Assembly: GCF_026339955.1 (NCBI RefSeq) | Contig: NZ_JAPEPW010000001.1 | Span: forward strand, 6,035,001-6,099,000 | Reading direction: 5' to 3' | Length of the DNA: 64,000 nt | Source: Streptomyces sp. NBC_01549 | GTDB lineage: Bacteria > Actinomycetota > Actinomycetes > Streptomycetales > Streptomycetaceae | Part shown: positions 1 to 8,189 of the stretch, piece after piece | Layout: every line of letters begins with the position of its first letter | Numbering within the stretch: position 1 is the first letter of the stretch | Program-made: the position numbers and the translations under genes | Notes under the pieces: model-generated | Database searches by the model: none | What the model saw: the letters and a program-made list of their open reading frames with translations, nothing else | What the model was told of the DNA's origin: nothing

Positions 1-416
1 TCCGGCGGCTCGACCCCCGTCAGGTGGGATACGGGCACGACGACCATGTGCTGCTCGCCCGGGACCCCGGGGGTCCCCACGGCGCGTTCTGGCTGGACAT
101 GAACCTCGGTCATCCGGTGCTTTTCGACCACCCGTCCGACCACGTACCGGGCATGTTGCTCCTGGAGGCGTTCCGACAGGCCGTGGCCGCCTTGGGCGCT
201 CCGTCACGGCCCACCCTCACGCGTGTCGCCGCGGTCTTCAAGACGTTCGGGGAGCTGGACGCGCCGGTGCGCATCACCGTGCGGCCCGGGCCCGGCCGGG
301 CGGCCGGACCGCGGAGTGCGGAGGTCACCGCCGTACAGGGAGACACCACCCTGGTCTCCGCACACATCGCGTACCACGTGCCGCAGGGCCTGACGCGCCG
401 TGAGGCGGCGGCTTGA
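1..416 (+). CDS. AfsA-family (A-factor synthase-like) protein, 3' part
   Basis: This is the C-terminal end of an AfsA-type hotdog-domain protein. The family condenses a beta-ketoacyl thioester with dihydroxyacetone phosphate in gamma-butyrolactone signal synthesis. The frame (codons start at base 3) is open to the left window edge, and residues upstream of the first in-frame GTG (base 24), RRLDPRQ, fit the family, so the start lies outside the window. The family signature FDHPSDHVPGMLLLEAFRQ is present and matches the second AfsA domain of the full-length paralogue at 1507-2493. The neighbouring receptor genes and second AfsA gene place it in a signalling locus. About 280 bp after the stop contain no recognisable gene. 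Confidence 0.85.
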   Translation, partial: RRLDPRQVGYGHDDHVLLARDPGGPHGAFWLDMNLGHPVLFDHPSDHVPGMLLLEAFRQAVAALGAPSRPTLTRVAAVFKTFGELDAPVRITVRPGPGRAAGPRSAEVTAVQGDTTLVSAHIAYHVPQGLTRREAAA

Positions 417-694
417 GAGACGTCACCGGACCGGCAGGCACCTTCTCCCTCCGCCCACCGCATCGGTGCCGGTAGGCGAGACGTGCCTGTGGTGCGCCAT
501 GTTGTTCGCGGTGCACCGGGGGCTCGCCTCCCACCCTTCCGGGCGAGGGCCGGCCGGCGGACGGTGGCCGAGCGGTGCCGACCGAGACCTGGGCCCGGAT
601 CGCCGCTGCCCGTCCGCTGCCCGTCCCCTGTCGGGGTCGCCGCGGGTGCTCGCGGAGCACCCGCGGCCCATGGCCAGGAGCAGTGCTCAGGTTG

Positions 695-1345
695 TCAGGA
701 GCGGTGCCCGGGGAAGAGGCACTGCAGGGTTTCCTCGGCCCGCTCCACCAGATCCTTGCGGTCGTTGAGCACCCAGGACATGTGCTGTGCGCCGAAGAAC
801 GCGGACAGCAGCACCCGGGCCAGCACCTCGGGATCGGCACCCGGGCTCAGCTGGTCCTCCTCCTCGGCGCCGGTGAGGAACTCGGTGAGCGCCTCGAGCG
901 CCCCCACGTAGGGCGTGGGCAGCGAGGAGTCGATGTAGCGACGCTCGATCTGCAGCCGCGCCCCGGCCTGGATGACCGGGTCGTCGCGGAAGAGTACGGC
1001 GTTGCGGCGCACGAACTCGATCGCCCGGTCCAGCGGCGTGCGGTTCTCGCGGCGCAGAGCCTCCGTCACCTCGCCGACCCGGCCGTAGAACTCCTGGGCG
1101 ACCGCGACGGCGAGCGCGTCCTTGTTGGCGAAGTGGAAGTAGACCGCTCCCTTGGTCAGGCCGGCTCGTTCGGCGACGTCGAGGACGGTGACCTCCGGAA
1201 AGCCCTTCGCGGCGAAGGCCTCCGCAGCGGCTTCCAGGACGCTCTCCCTGGTGCGGGCCGCGCGGTCCTGCTTCAGCGGCTCGCCCTTGGCGTTGGTCGC
1301 GGCACGGCGCGTACGCACCGGGCGCGATTCGGTTTCCTTCGCCAC
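695..1345 (-). CDS. TetR-family gamma-butyrolactone receptor-type regulator
   Basis: This 216-aa TetR-family protein resembles ScbR/ArpA-type receptors, which are cytoplasmic repressors released from DNA by a butyrolactone signal. Residues about 34-80 form the helix-turn-helix (AGLTKGAVYFHF typical of the receptor clade), followed by an all-helical ligand domain ending near AFFGAQHMSWVLNDR. A longer reading from base 1417 is possible, but GTG at 1345 is preceded by GGAGGG five bases upstream and is preferred. The N-terminal basic extension of about 30 residues before KQDRAARTR is longer than in ScbR. It is divergent from the AfsA gene at 1507, with an ARE-like operator between them. True receptor versus pseudo-receptor cannot be decided from the sequence. 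Confidence 0.85.
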   Translation of the reverse strand: MAKETESRPVRTRRAATNAKGEPLKQDRAARTRESVLEAAAEAFAAKGFPEVTVLDVAERAGLTKGAVYFHFANKDALAVAVAQEFYGRVGEVTEALRRENRTPLDRAIEFVRRNAVLFRDDPVIQAGARLQIERRYIDSSLPTPYVGALEALTEFLTGAEEEDQLSPGADPEVLARVLLSAFFGAQHMSWVLNDRKDLVERAEETLQCLFPGHRS

Positions 1346-1415
1346 CTTGGCCCTCCATGTCCTCTTCGCGTGGAAAGTCTCATATGTGACCGTTCCCTGG
1401 AACCCCCCTTGCATC

Positions 1416-1433
1416 ATACCTTCCAGGAGGTAT
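1416..1433. promoter_or_regulatory. ARE-like operator between the receptor gene and the afsA-like gene
   Basis: The site is an imperfect palindrome, ATACCTTC-CAGG-AGGTAT, in the divergent intergenic region 70 bp upstream of the afsA-like start. It matches the second site at 3141-3158 at 13 of 14 outer positions. Butyrolactone receptors bind partly palindromic autoregulatory elements of this size. The following T-run (1434-1440) is AT-rich and could be part of a promoter. Confidence 0.6.
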
Positions 1434-1506
1434 ATTTTTTCGCCAGCACCGCCTGCTCTCGAACACCGATTCGTAAGCCTGCGCGCTTGTCACCATAGGG
1501 GGAACC

Positions 1507-2493
1507 ATGCAGATTCATGCTGCGCTGCCGACTCTCAAGCCCGAACTGACCTTCCTGCAACCCATTCCGCGCCATCTCGTCCACCGGGCGGCCATGGCGG
1601 AGGTCTTCGTGACCGATGCCCTGCCCGTCGGGGACGACCGCTTCCTGGTCGCCGCCCAGTGGCCGCGCGACCACTCGCTCTACCACCCGGACCGCCTCGG
1701 CTTCAGCGATCCGCTGCTGGTGGCCGAAACTCTGCGACAGGCCTCGCTCTACCTCGCGCACCGCTGGTACGGCGTCCCGCTCGGCCACCGCTTCATCGGC
1801 TTCGGCCTCTCCTTCGAGGTCACCGACCACACCGCGCTGCGCATCGGCCGCACCCTGCTGCCCGTCATCCTGGATGCCGCCTGGCACCGCTCGGAGGAGC
1901 GGCCCCGGCGGTCGGAGGTACGGCTGGACGTCGCCCTCAGCATCGAGGGCCGCGAGTTCGGCCGGGGCAGCCTCCGCTTCGCCGCCGTGGACGAGCGGCG
2001 CTACCAGTTGCTCCGCCACCGCGGTGCCCCCTCCGTGACCGCCCCGGAGGAAGCGGCCCGCCCGCTCGGCGAGCGGGTGCCGGCCCAGCGGGTGGGCCGG
2101 CTGCGCGCCAAGGGCAGCGTCCTCGAACGCTCCTCCCGCGGCTGGCGGATGCGGGCCGACCTCGACCACGCGGTCCTCTTCGACCACCCTGTCGACCACA
2201 TGCCGCTGATGGCCCAGCTGGAAGGCGCCCGCCAACTAGGCCACATGCTCACCGCCGAGGACCGGCCCGGGAACGGCGGCGCACCGCGGGTTCTGACCGG
2301 GCTGCGGGCCGACTGCCTCGCCTTCGCCGAACTCGATCGGCCCATCGACCTGGTCGTCCGCGAGCAGCAGCCGCACGGAGCGGCCTCCCGGCTGCTCCTG
2401 GACATCGCCCAGGGCGGCACGGTCGTCACCACGGTCGCCATGACCTGGAGCGACCGGAGTGACCAACCGGACGGCCTTTCCCACGCCGCCTGA
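1507..2493 (+). CDS. AfsA-family gamma-butyrolactone biosynthesis protein
   Basis: This is a full-length 328-aa AfsA homologue with two tandem hotdog domains (about residues 55-185 and 205-320). The family makes the butyrolactone/butenolide skeleton from beta-ketoacyl-ACP and DHAP. The second domain carries FDHPVDHMPLMAQLEGARQ, the counterpart of the motif in the partial AfsA gene at the window start. ATG 1507 is preceded by AGGGGGA at four bases. The gene diverges from the receptor gene (695-1345) across an ARE-like site and converges on the second TetR gene with an 11-bp gap. Presence of two AfsA genes in one locus suggests duplication or specialised roles. Confidence 0.9.
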   Translation: MQIHAALPTLKPELTFLQPIPRHLVHRAAMAEVFVTDALPVGDDRFLVAAQWPRDHSLYHPDRLGFSDPLLVAETLRQASLYLAHRWYGVPLGHRFIGFGLSFEVTDHTALRIGRTLLPVILDAAWHRSEERPRRSEVRLDVALSIEGREFGRGSLRFAAVDERRYQLLRHRGAPSVTAPEEAARPLGERVPAQRVGRLRAKGSVLERSSRGWRMRADLDHAVLFDHPVDHMPLMAQLEGARQLGHMLTAEDRPGNGGAPRVLTGLRADCLAFAELDRPIDLVVREQQPHGAASRLLLDIAQGGTVVTTVAMTWSDRSDQPDGLSHAA

Positions 2494-2504
2494 CCGCCGG
2501 GGCC

Positions 2505-3095
2505 TCATCCCGCCCCTTTGGTGGCGAGCTTCGCCAGGACGCTCCACATGTTCCGTACGCGCTGCGGGAGTTCCTCCCCGCTGAGCTCGCCCGACGCGTG
2601 GTAGGCACCGAAGAGCAGGGCCACCGTCAGGTCGGCGAACGCATCGAGGGGCAGCGCGACATCTAGCCGGCCTGCGGCCTTTGTCTCCCGGAGCAGCTTG
2701 CGGGACATCTCCTGGACGCTCGCCAGCAGCACCGAGGGCTTGCCGCCGGCCCGGAACTCCTCGTCGGCGAGGCGCAGTGCGGCCTGCAGGCGCACATCCG
2801 CCGAGATGCGTTCGGCCACGGAGCAGATGAACTCCCCGAGTTCGGCGAATCCCTGGCCCTGTCTTTGGCCGATATCGCCGAGCAACTCCTCGACCACCGC
2901 CTCCAGGTGGCGCCGCAGCGCCGCGGCGAGGTCCTGCTTCGACGAGAAGTGCCCGTAGAGGGCGCCCTTCGTCAGGCCGGTCCGCTCGACGACCTGACCC
3001 AGGCTGGCATCGGAGTAGCCGAAACGCACAAATTCCGCGGCCGCAGCGTCGAGCACCAGCTCATAGGTCCGGCGGGAACGCTCCTGCTTGGGCAT
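2505..3095 (-). CDS. TetR-family regulator, butyrolactone receptor-like (second copy)
   Basis: This is a 196-aa TetR protein. The N-terminal helix-turn-helix spans about residues 10-52 and contains TGLTKGALYGHF; the C-terminal ligand domain contains LLFGAYHASGELSGEEL. ATG 3095 is used because GAAAGGGG lies seven bases upstream. It is divergent from the acyl-CoA dehydrogenase gene at 3236 with an ARE-like site between. Paired receptor and pseudo-receptor regulators are common in Streptomyces signalling loci, so this may be the second member that answers antibiotics or controls the modification genes. Its ligand is unknown. Confidence 0.8.
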   Translation of the reverse strand: MPKQERSRRTYELVLDAAAAEFVRFGYSDASLGQVVERTGLTKGALYGHFSSKQDLAAALRRHLEAVVEELLGDIGQRQGQGFAELGEFICSVAERISADVRLQAALRLADEEFRAGGKPSVLLASVQEMSRKLLRETKAAGRLDVALPLDAFADLTVALLFGAYHASGELSGEELPQRVRNMWSVLAKLATKGAG

Positions 3096-3140
3096 GACAT
3101 AGCCCCTTTCTCCGACTGGCACCCCCGATCAACAGCAAAA

Positions 3141-3158
3141 ATACCTTCTTGCAGGAAT
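3141..3158. promoter_or_regulatory. ARE-like operator upstream of the second TetR gene and the acyl-CoA dehydrogenase gene
   Basis: The sequence ATACCTTC-TTGC-AGGAAT has the same arms as the site at 1416-1433. It sits 46 bp upstream of the TetR start at 3095 and 78 bp upstream of the GTG at 3236, so it could control both divergent genes. Confidence 0.55.
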
Positions 3159-3235
3159 TTTTGAAACCCGTCGGACGTCCTGTTAGTCCCCGATCTCCGT
3201 CCACTCTCCATCCACTCCATCCCAGGAGCCGAGCT

Positions 3236-4326
3236 GTGAACACGACCGCACCCGTCGCCCCCGCTTCCTCGTGGTCGGTACGCGACCACGCCGCCGAGGC
3301 CGACGAGAGCCGCCGCCTGCACCCGGAGACCGTGTCGGCCCTGACCGAAGCGGGTTTTCCCCGGCACTTCGTCCCCGCAGCCTGGGGCGGCCACGAGGGA
3401 ACCTTCACCGAACTGCTGCTGAGAACCGCCGAACTCGCCGAGCAGTGTGCCTCCACCGCCTGGTGCGCAGGGCTGTGGGCCGCGCACGGACGGTTCGCCG
3501 CCTACCTGCCGCCCGAGGGGCGACGGGACCTGTGGGGAACGTCGCCCGATGTGCGCATCTCGGCAGCCGTGGTGCCCCCCTCCGGCGCGGCTGTGCCCAC
3601 CCCCGACGGCTGGCTGCTGCAGGGTGAGTGGCGGTGCGTCAGTGGCGTGACAGACGCCGACTGGCTGCTGCTGGCCGTGCCCGAACCCGAGGGCGAGCCC
3701 GGGACCGGCCCTCTCGTCCTCGCCGTACCCGCGGAGGCGGTGACCGTGCTCGACACCTGGAACAGCACCGGCCTGCGCGGCACCGGCAGCCATTCGGTGA
3801 CGGTGGCCCCACTGGAGGTCCCTCGCCACCGCGCCTTCCCGCTGACGGAGATGCTGCGCGGCACCCCCGGCCCAGGGCGGGCCCGTTGTCACACGGTCCC
3901 CGCCCACCTCGGCGGCCCCGCGATCCTCGCCGCGCCGGCGCTCGGCGCGGCCCGCCTCGCGCTGCGCGCCTGGACGGCCCGGGCGGCCGAGCGGCTCGGG
4001 GGCCGGGGAGCTCGGCGCGGGAGGTGCTCGCCCGCTCCTCCGCCGAGATCGACGCCGCGGGGCTGCTGCTGGAACGGGCCGCGCACCGGGCGGACACCGA
4101 GCAGGGCGCCCTCGCCGTGGCGGAGAACCGCCGCGACGTGGCCTTCGTCGTCGACCTCCTGGTCACCGCGGTGGAGCGGCTCTTCCGGAGCGGCGGCGCC
4201 CAGGCCCACGATGCCGCCGGCGAACTTCAGCGCTGCTGGCGCGATGTGCACACGGCCGCGGCACACGGGGCGCTGCGCCTGGAAGCGGCCGCGCACGAGT
4301 ACGCCGAGACGGTGCTGGGCCGGTGA
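3236..4326 (+). pseudogene. Acyl-CoA dehydrogenase family protein, frameshifted
   Basis: About 363 codons of an acyl-CoA dehydrogenase/flavin monooxygenase-type (HsaA-like) protein. The first part reads from GTG 3236 (AGGAG seven bases upstream) through HETVSALTEAG-like N-terminal helices and the central beta domain to AAERLGG. The C-terminal helical part (EVLARSSAEIDAAGLLLERAA to AHEYAETVLGR) continues in a different frame after a G-rich run at about 3998-4015. This is either a one-base loss or a sequencing error in the G run. Acyl-CoA oxidase genes occur in some butenolide loci (e.g. avenolide), so a role in tailoring the signal is plausible. Its stop overlaps the next start (GTGA). Confidence 0.7.
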
Positions 4327-5078
4327 GCGCTGCCGGTCGTGGCCTGCGGGGGCCGCACACCCTGGTCTTCAGCGACGTCGACGAGACGCTGATCACGTGC
4401 AAGAGCCTCTTCGATTTCCTCGTCTACTACCGGCAGCAGCGGTACGGCCCCACCGCGACCGCCGGTGCGACCGCGCTGCGCGCGGAGCTGGCGGCCCGAG
4501 CCGCCGCAGGCGAGCCGCGGGAGCTGCTCAACCGGGCCTACTTCCGGGCCTGGCAGGGGGAGTTGGTGAGCGAGGTGACCGCCTGGGGTCGACGGTGGTT
4601 CGCCGAGCGCGCTCGGGAGGGCGGCTTCTTCCGCACCGAAACACTGGCGGCACTGCGCTGCCATCTCGCCGACGGCGCGGCGGTGGTTCTCGTCTCCGGC
4701 TCCCTGTCGGCCGTCCTGGAGCCGATCGCCGAGGCGATCGGCGCGGCCGAGGTCGTCTGCGCACGGCCGGCGGCGCACGGTGGCCGGTTCACGGGGGAGT
4801 TGCTGGGGCCGCCGATGATCGGAACGGCCAAGCGGGAGGCCGTACGGGCAGTGCTGGACAGGTACCCGCAGGTGGCCGTCGCCGACTGCTACGGCTACGG
4901 CGACCACGTCACCGACCTGCCCATGCTCACCGAGGTCGGACATCCGGTGGTCGTCGGCGGCTCGCCGGAGCTGCTACGCCTTCTGCCCCGCCGCTGCCGG
5001 GTGTCCCGTCTCTTGTGTCCTGAACATGAAAGGGAGCTGGTTGCAGGACAGCTTCCAGGAATGGTGTTGTACGGATGA
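4323..5078 (+). CDS. HAD-IB family phosphatase (phosphoserine phosphatase-like)
   Basis: This 251-aa hydrolase has HAD motif I at residues 18-22 (DVDET, nucleophile D18 and acid/base D20), motif II (LVSGS), motif III lysine in GTAKREAV and motif IV GYGDHVTDLPM. GTG 4323 overlaps the upstream stop by four bases, so translation is probably coupled. In butyrolactone loci a phosphatase can remove the DHAP-derived phosphate from the signal precursor; this is inference from position. The last few codons (from about 5063) resemble the 5' end of the group II intron fragment that follows, so the native C-terminus may have been replaced. Confidence 0.8.
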   Translation: MSAAGRGLRGPHTLVFSDVDETLITCKSLFDFLVYYRQQRYGPTATAGATALRAELAARAAAGEPRELLNRAYFRAWQGELVSEVTAWGRRWFAERAREGGFFRTETLAALRCHLADGAAVVLVSGSLSAVLEPIAEAIGAAEVVCARPAAHGGRFTGELLGPPMIGTAKREAVRAVLDRYPQVAVADCYGYGDHVTDLPMLTEVGHPVVVGGSPELLRLLPRRCRVSRLLCPEHERELVAGQLPGMVLYG

Positions 5079-5130
5079 TGAAGGTTTTGTGGCCCTTCGG
5101 AGTCGCCCTGCGGGGGGGGCTTCAAACCGC
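5063..5130 (+). mobile_element. Group II intron 5' fragment A
   Basis: Bases 5063-5130 match the 5' start of intron fragment B (5181 onward). Both read GGTG-TGT-CG followed by ATGAAGG, GGCCCTTCGG, CCTGCGGGGG and AAACCGC. Only the first 70 bases or so of domain I are kept. Confidence 0.5.
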
Positions 5131-5180
5131 GTGTGTCACGAGCGCAGAGGGGAGTTCAGGTAGGAAGAGCTTCGCGATGC

Positions 5181-5859
5181 GGTGCTGTGCGAGAGATGAA
5201 GGAATTGGCCCTTCGGCGCCGTCCTGCGGGGGATGGTGCCAAACCGCCACATGCTGCGTTGGTTGACGACCGTCGTGGTGAGCGATGTGGAAAAGGCGGC
5301 GGTAGAGCTGTCAGGTGGGGATCAGGAAGACGAACGCAAGTGAATCGCTGCTGAAGTGTCGTTAGAAGATAAGTGACATCAGAACCGGAGATTTGTGGTT
5401 GCTCCGGGATAAGTCTGGCGGGAGTCCCGTCTACTGGCCAGGCGGTGTCCGGCACGGAGGCGACGTGAGTCTGATCTGCGGCTTTCGCATGGAACGTGAG
5501 AAGGCACGTCTCGATAATGTCGCTAGTGCAAAACGGGTGGCGAGAGGGAGTGGCCCAAGCGGAGGAACCGTGAGGGCTCGAGTACCGATGCGGGGCGTGC
5601 TGGCGGACCGGCTCGTAGTAGTGAGGAACCCTTTGTAATGAAGGGGGAATGAAGAGACCGGGGCATCCGTGGCTGATTGTTCGTTCGGTCAACCGGAGGT
5701 TCTCCGGGAGGAGCTGGGTGGACCAGTTGAAATCATCAGACAAGCCGTTTGAGATCTCGAAGTGGGAGGTTCAGGAGGCGTACGAGAAGGTCAAGGCCAA
5801 CAAGGGCGCGCCAGGGGTGAACGGGCGTTCCATCGAGGACTTCGACCTCATGCTGCGTT
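5181..5859 (+). mobile_element. Truncated group II intron fragment B (domain I to start of the reverse transcriptase)
   Basis: The fragment starts near GTGCGAG (5187), fitting the GUGYG 5' consensus. It continues through a long structured domain I/II region, including the GGCCAGGCGGTGTCCGGCA and GGAGGCGACGTGAGTC segments typical of actinobacterial introns, into the N-terminus of the intron-encoded protein. It ends abruptly at CATGCTGCGTT (5849-5859), a sequence also present at 5250-5260, where fragment C takes over. No maturase domain and no domain V are present. Confidence 0.8.
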
Positions 5860-5861
5860 AG
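5649..5861 (+). pseudogene. Group II intron reverse transcriptase/maturase, N-terminal remnant
   Basis: Seventy codons remain. The recognisable part is KPFEISKWEVQEAYEKVKANKG followed by APGVNGRSIEDF, the N-terminal region of LtrA-type intron proteins, which normally run to about 420-600 aa. The frame hits a stop at the junction with the next intron fragment. The reverse transcriptase palm (YADD), maturase and HNH parts are absent, so the product cannot support splicing or mobility. Confidence 0.8.
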
Positions 5862-6116
5862 CTGAAGACTGTCGTGGTGAGCGATGAGGAAAAGGCGTCG
5901 TAAGAGGCGTCAGGTGGGGACCGGAAAGACGAACGCAAGTGAATCGCTGCTGACGTGTCGAAAGACAGAAAGACGACATCAGAACCGGGGCGTGAGACGA
6001 ACCCCGGGATGAGCCTGGCGGGTGCCCGTCTATTGGCCAGGTGGTGTCCGGCATGTAGGCGACGTGAGTCCGGTCTGCGGCTTCCGTATGGAACAGGAGA
6101 AGGCAGGTCCGATACT
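5849..6116 (+). mobile_element. Group II intron fragment C (second copy of domain I)
   Basis: This segment repeats the part of fragment B at 5250-5505: CGTGGTGAGCGATG, GACGAACGCAAGTGAATCGC, GACATCAGAACCGG, GGCCAGGTGGTGTCCGGCA and GGCGACGTGAGTC recur in order. Homology ends near GAAGGCAGGTCC (about 6116). It is fused to fragment B through an 11-bp shared sequence. Beyond it lies the 3' flank of the island attachment site. Confidence 0.75.
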
Positions 6117-6123
6117 GCCCGCC

Positions 6124-6333
6124 GTCCCAGGTCAGGGTCAGTTTGTTGTCGGTCGATGCCGCTCAACAGGCCGTGTTCCCGTGCAGTCCACGTGGGCTGG
6201 GCGAGGACGCGCGGATGGGGACCTGGCGGGCGCCGCGGGAGCCGCGGGACGGTAGTGCCGCCGTGGGCGCTGTTCCGGGTGAACTCGCTCTTGAACAGCG
6301 CCACTTGGCGGCGTTGCCGCACTCGCTAGTACA
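6124..6333. repeat. Extended flank of the left attachment repeat
   Basis: These 210 bp align without gaps to 26698-26907, with 12 mismatches counted by eye (about 94% identity). They lie immediately outside the 98-bp perfect repeat. In the right copy this DNA is the 3' flank and last codons of the dehydrogenase gene. The left copy encodes ...FYMY-stop where the right copy encodes ...FYTY-stop. Confidence 0.85.
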
Positions 6334-6431
6334 TGTAGAAGCCCGAGCCGGACTTCCGGCCGAGCCGGCCCGCGTCGACCATGCGCTGGAGCAGCGGGGG
6401 AGCGGCGTACAGCGGCTCCTTGTACTCCTCG
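6334..6431. repeat. attL: 98-bp perfect direct repeat (left end of the island)
   Basis: The 98 bp are identical to 26908-27005. They comprise the last codons of the 3-hydroxyacyl-CoA dehydrogenase gene (minus strand). The integrase stop codon lies 51 bp inside. Duplication of a gene's 3' end next to an integrase is the standard footprint of site-specific integration. Confidence 0.85.
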
Positions 6432-6481
6432 CTCCTCGTACACGTTGTCCGTGTGAGTGATTACCGCCCTCACCTGCGGTT

Positions 6482-7816
6482 TCATGGCCTGTTCTGGGCC
6501 TGTGGGGCGCCCAGGGACTTCTCAGGGACATTCGGTTGTGGATCTTGATCGAACCACTCGTCCATGGCGGCGAGGCCCCGCTTGCCCGCCCCGGGCATGA
6601 AGTGAGCGTAGTGCGTCAGCGTGGTCTGCGGCGAGGCATGCCCGAGCCACTCCGACACGCTCACGATCGACTCGCCGGCCTCAAGCTGGGTACTCGCGTA
6701 CGTGTGCCGGAGGACGTGGAACATGTCCTCGCGGGAGAGTTCGTAGACGGGGTACCGACGGCTGCGACCTCCGTACGTCTCAGCTTTCTCGCCGACCTTC
6801 TTCACGACACCGGCCGCCGCGAGTGCGGGCCGCCAGCTCCGCTTGCTCCACATCGAGTAGTTGATTCGATTGGCCTGCGGGGAGCTCAGGACCAGCCGGA
6901 CGCTGATCGGTTTACGCTGTCGCCCTTCCAGCTCGGTCGCCGGCGGCTCAGGGTTACGCCACGGGAGCGTGCAGGCGATCGAAGGGAAGCGGCGCAAGTG
7001 GTCCTGGACACGCTTGGCGAGGTTGGGGGAGAGGGGAACGTCTCGCGTTTTGCCGCCCTTGGGCAGGCAGAAGTACGGCCTTCCTTTGAAGTCCCACTGC
7101 AGCTGCCGGCGGACGTGTACGACACCGGCATCGAAGTCCAAGTCCTCCTCGCCGAGGCCGAACGCCTCGCCTTGGCGCAGGCCGAGGCCAACACCGAGGT
7201 CCACCGCGATGCGGTATCGATCCTGGAGGGCCGCCCGGACGGCATCCACGGTCGGCCTGGCCCATGCCTTGGCCTTCCTCTTCGCGGGTTTGGGCGCCTT
7301 GACAGTCCGGCTGGCCTTGCAGGGGTTCTTGACCAGGCGGCCGTCGTCGACGGCGGCTTCTAGGATCGTGGAAAGGTGGATCCAGATCACCTGGGCCGTG
7401 GACGCCTCGACCCGTGTCAGCAGCTGGGCCTTCCAGACGCGCAGCACGGCAGCGTCGATGTCCCGGAGCGCCGTTGCACCCAGGAACGGGATGATGTGGT
7501 TCCAGATCTTGCTGCGCATGGGGGCGGCGGTCGACGGTTCGTCCGATCGGCTCGGCCACCAGTGCTTCTCGATGTACTGGGCGAGGGGGATCGCCCCGTC
7601 TCGGGGGGCGACGAATTCGCCACGTGTGGTGTCGGTCTGCGCCTTGGCGAGCCACTGCTTCGCGTCCTCGCTCGTTTCGAACGAGCGGTCCCGGACGCCC
7701 GGGATGCCCTTCACTCGGTAGCGCTTGCCCTGGCCCCATAGGGCAGTTCGCTCCCGCTTACCGGTGTCCTTGTTGGGCTTCTTCTTGAGCCAGCGGTCTT
7801 CTATGTACCCCGCCAA
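6482..7816 (-). CDS. int: Tyrosine-type site-specific integrase
   Basis: A 444-aa integrase of the Streptomyces phage/AICE type. It has an N-terminal arm-binding region (about 1-70), a SAM-like core-binding domain (about 75-180) and a catalytic domain with R214 (GLRQGE), K256 (GKTRDV), H367-x-x-R370 (HVLRH), H393 (GHASPQTT) and nucleophile Y403 (THYAHF), all present. The start is TTG 7816 with AGGAGA eight bases upstream. The 3' end lies 51 bp from attL and contains two GGGACTT-type repeats 11 bp apart, probably arm sites inside the coding sequence. The excisionase gene lies 109 bp upstream on the same strand. Confidence 0.92.
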   Translation of the reverse strand: MAGYIEDRWLKKKPNKDTGKRERTALWGQGKRYRVKGIPGVRDRSFETSEDAKQWLAKAQTDTTRGEFVAPRDGAIPLAQYIEKHWWPSRSDEPSTAAPMRSKIWNHIIPFLGATALRDIDAAVLRVWKAQLLTRVEASTAQVIWIHLSTILEAAVDDGRLVKNPCKASRTVKAPKPAKRKAKAWARPTVDAVRAALQDRYRIAVDLGVGLGLRQGEAFGLGEEDLDFDAGVVHVRRQLQWDFKGRPYFCLPKGGKTRDVPLSPNLAKRVQDHLRRFPSIACTLPWRNPEPPATELEGRQRKPISVRLVLSSPQANRINYSMWSKRSWRPALAAAGVVKKVGEKAETYGGRSRRYPVYELSREDMFHVLRHTYASTQLEAGESIVSVSEWLGHASPQTTLTHYAHFMPGAGKRGLAAMDEWFDQDPQPNVPEKSLGAPQAQNRP

Positions 7817-7925
7817 GGGAATGTTCTCCTATGAACTCAGTTGGGTATGGTCGTATGGCATGGTGGGCAGTTGCGCGCCGGGACTCGAAAGATCGACGCA
7901 CCGCCTTCGGACTCGTAGATAGCGC

Positions 7926-8189
7926 TCAAGGAGTGCGTACGGCGCGCTTCATCGGCTTCTGGTTGAGTGGATTGAGAGCAACGTGGGAACGTGAATCCGC
8001 CTGCTCCTGCGCTGTGACCCACTCATCGAGCGCCGAGATCATGACGCGGCGGCCCATGCGGAAGCTCGGCGGACCTTGCCGTCGGTGACGCCATACATAC
8101 AGGGTGTTCGGTGAAATTCCAAGGTATTCGGCCGCCTTGTTCAAGTTCAAGAACGCGGCTTCATGCGTGGATGCGATCTGGTCGTGCAT
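7926..8189 (-). CDS. xis: Excisionase-type helix-turn-helix DNA-binding protein
   Basis: An 87-aa protein with a MerR-like/excisionase winged helix at about residues 13-60 (LNKAAEYLGISPNTLYVWRH ... GRRVMISALDEWV). Family members bind the att region and direct the integrase towards excision. It lies directly upstream of the integrase on the same strand. ATG 8189 is preceded by GGAGACCGGAG. Size and position match excisionase genes of actinomycete integrative elements. Confidence 0.85.
   Translation of the reverse strand: MHDQIASTHEAAFLNLNKAAEYLGISPNTLYVWRHRRQGPPSFRMGRRVMISALDEWVTAQEQADSRSHVALNPLNQKPMKRAVRTP

Noticed and set aside
5181..6116. Functional group II intron
   Set aside because: The reverse transcriptase stops after 70 codons and domains V/VI are absent.
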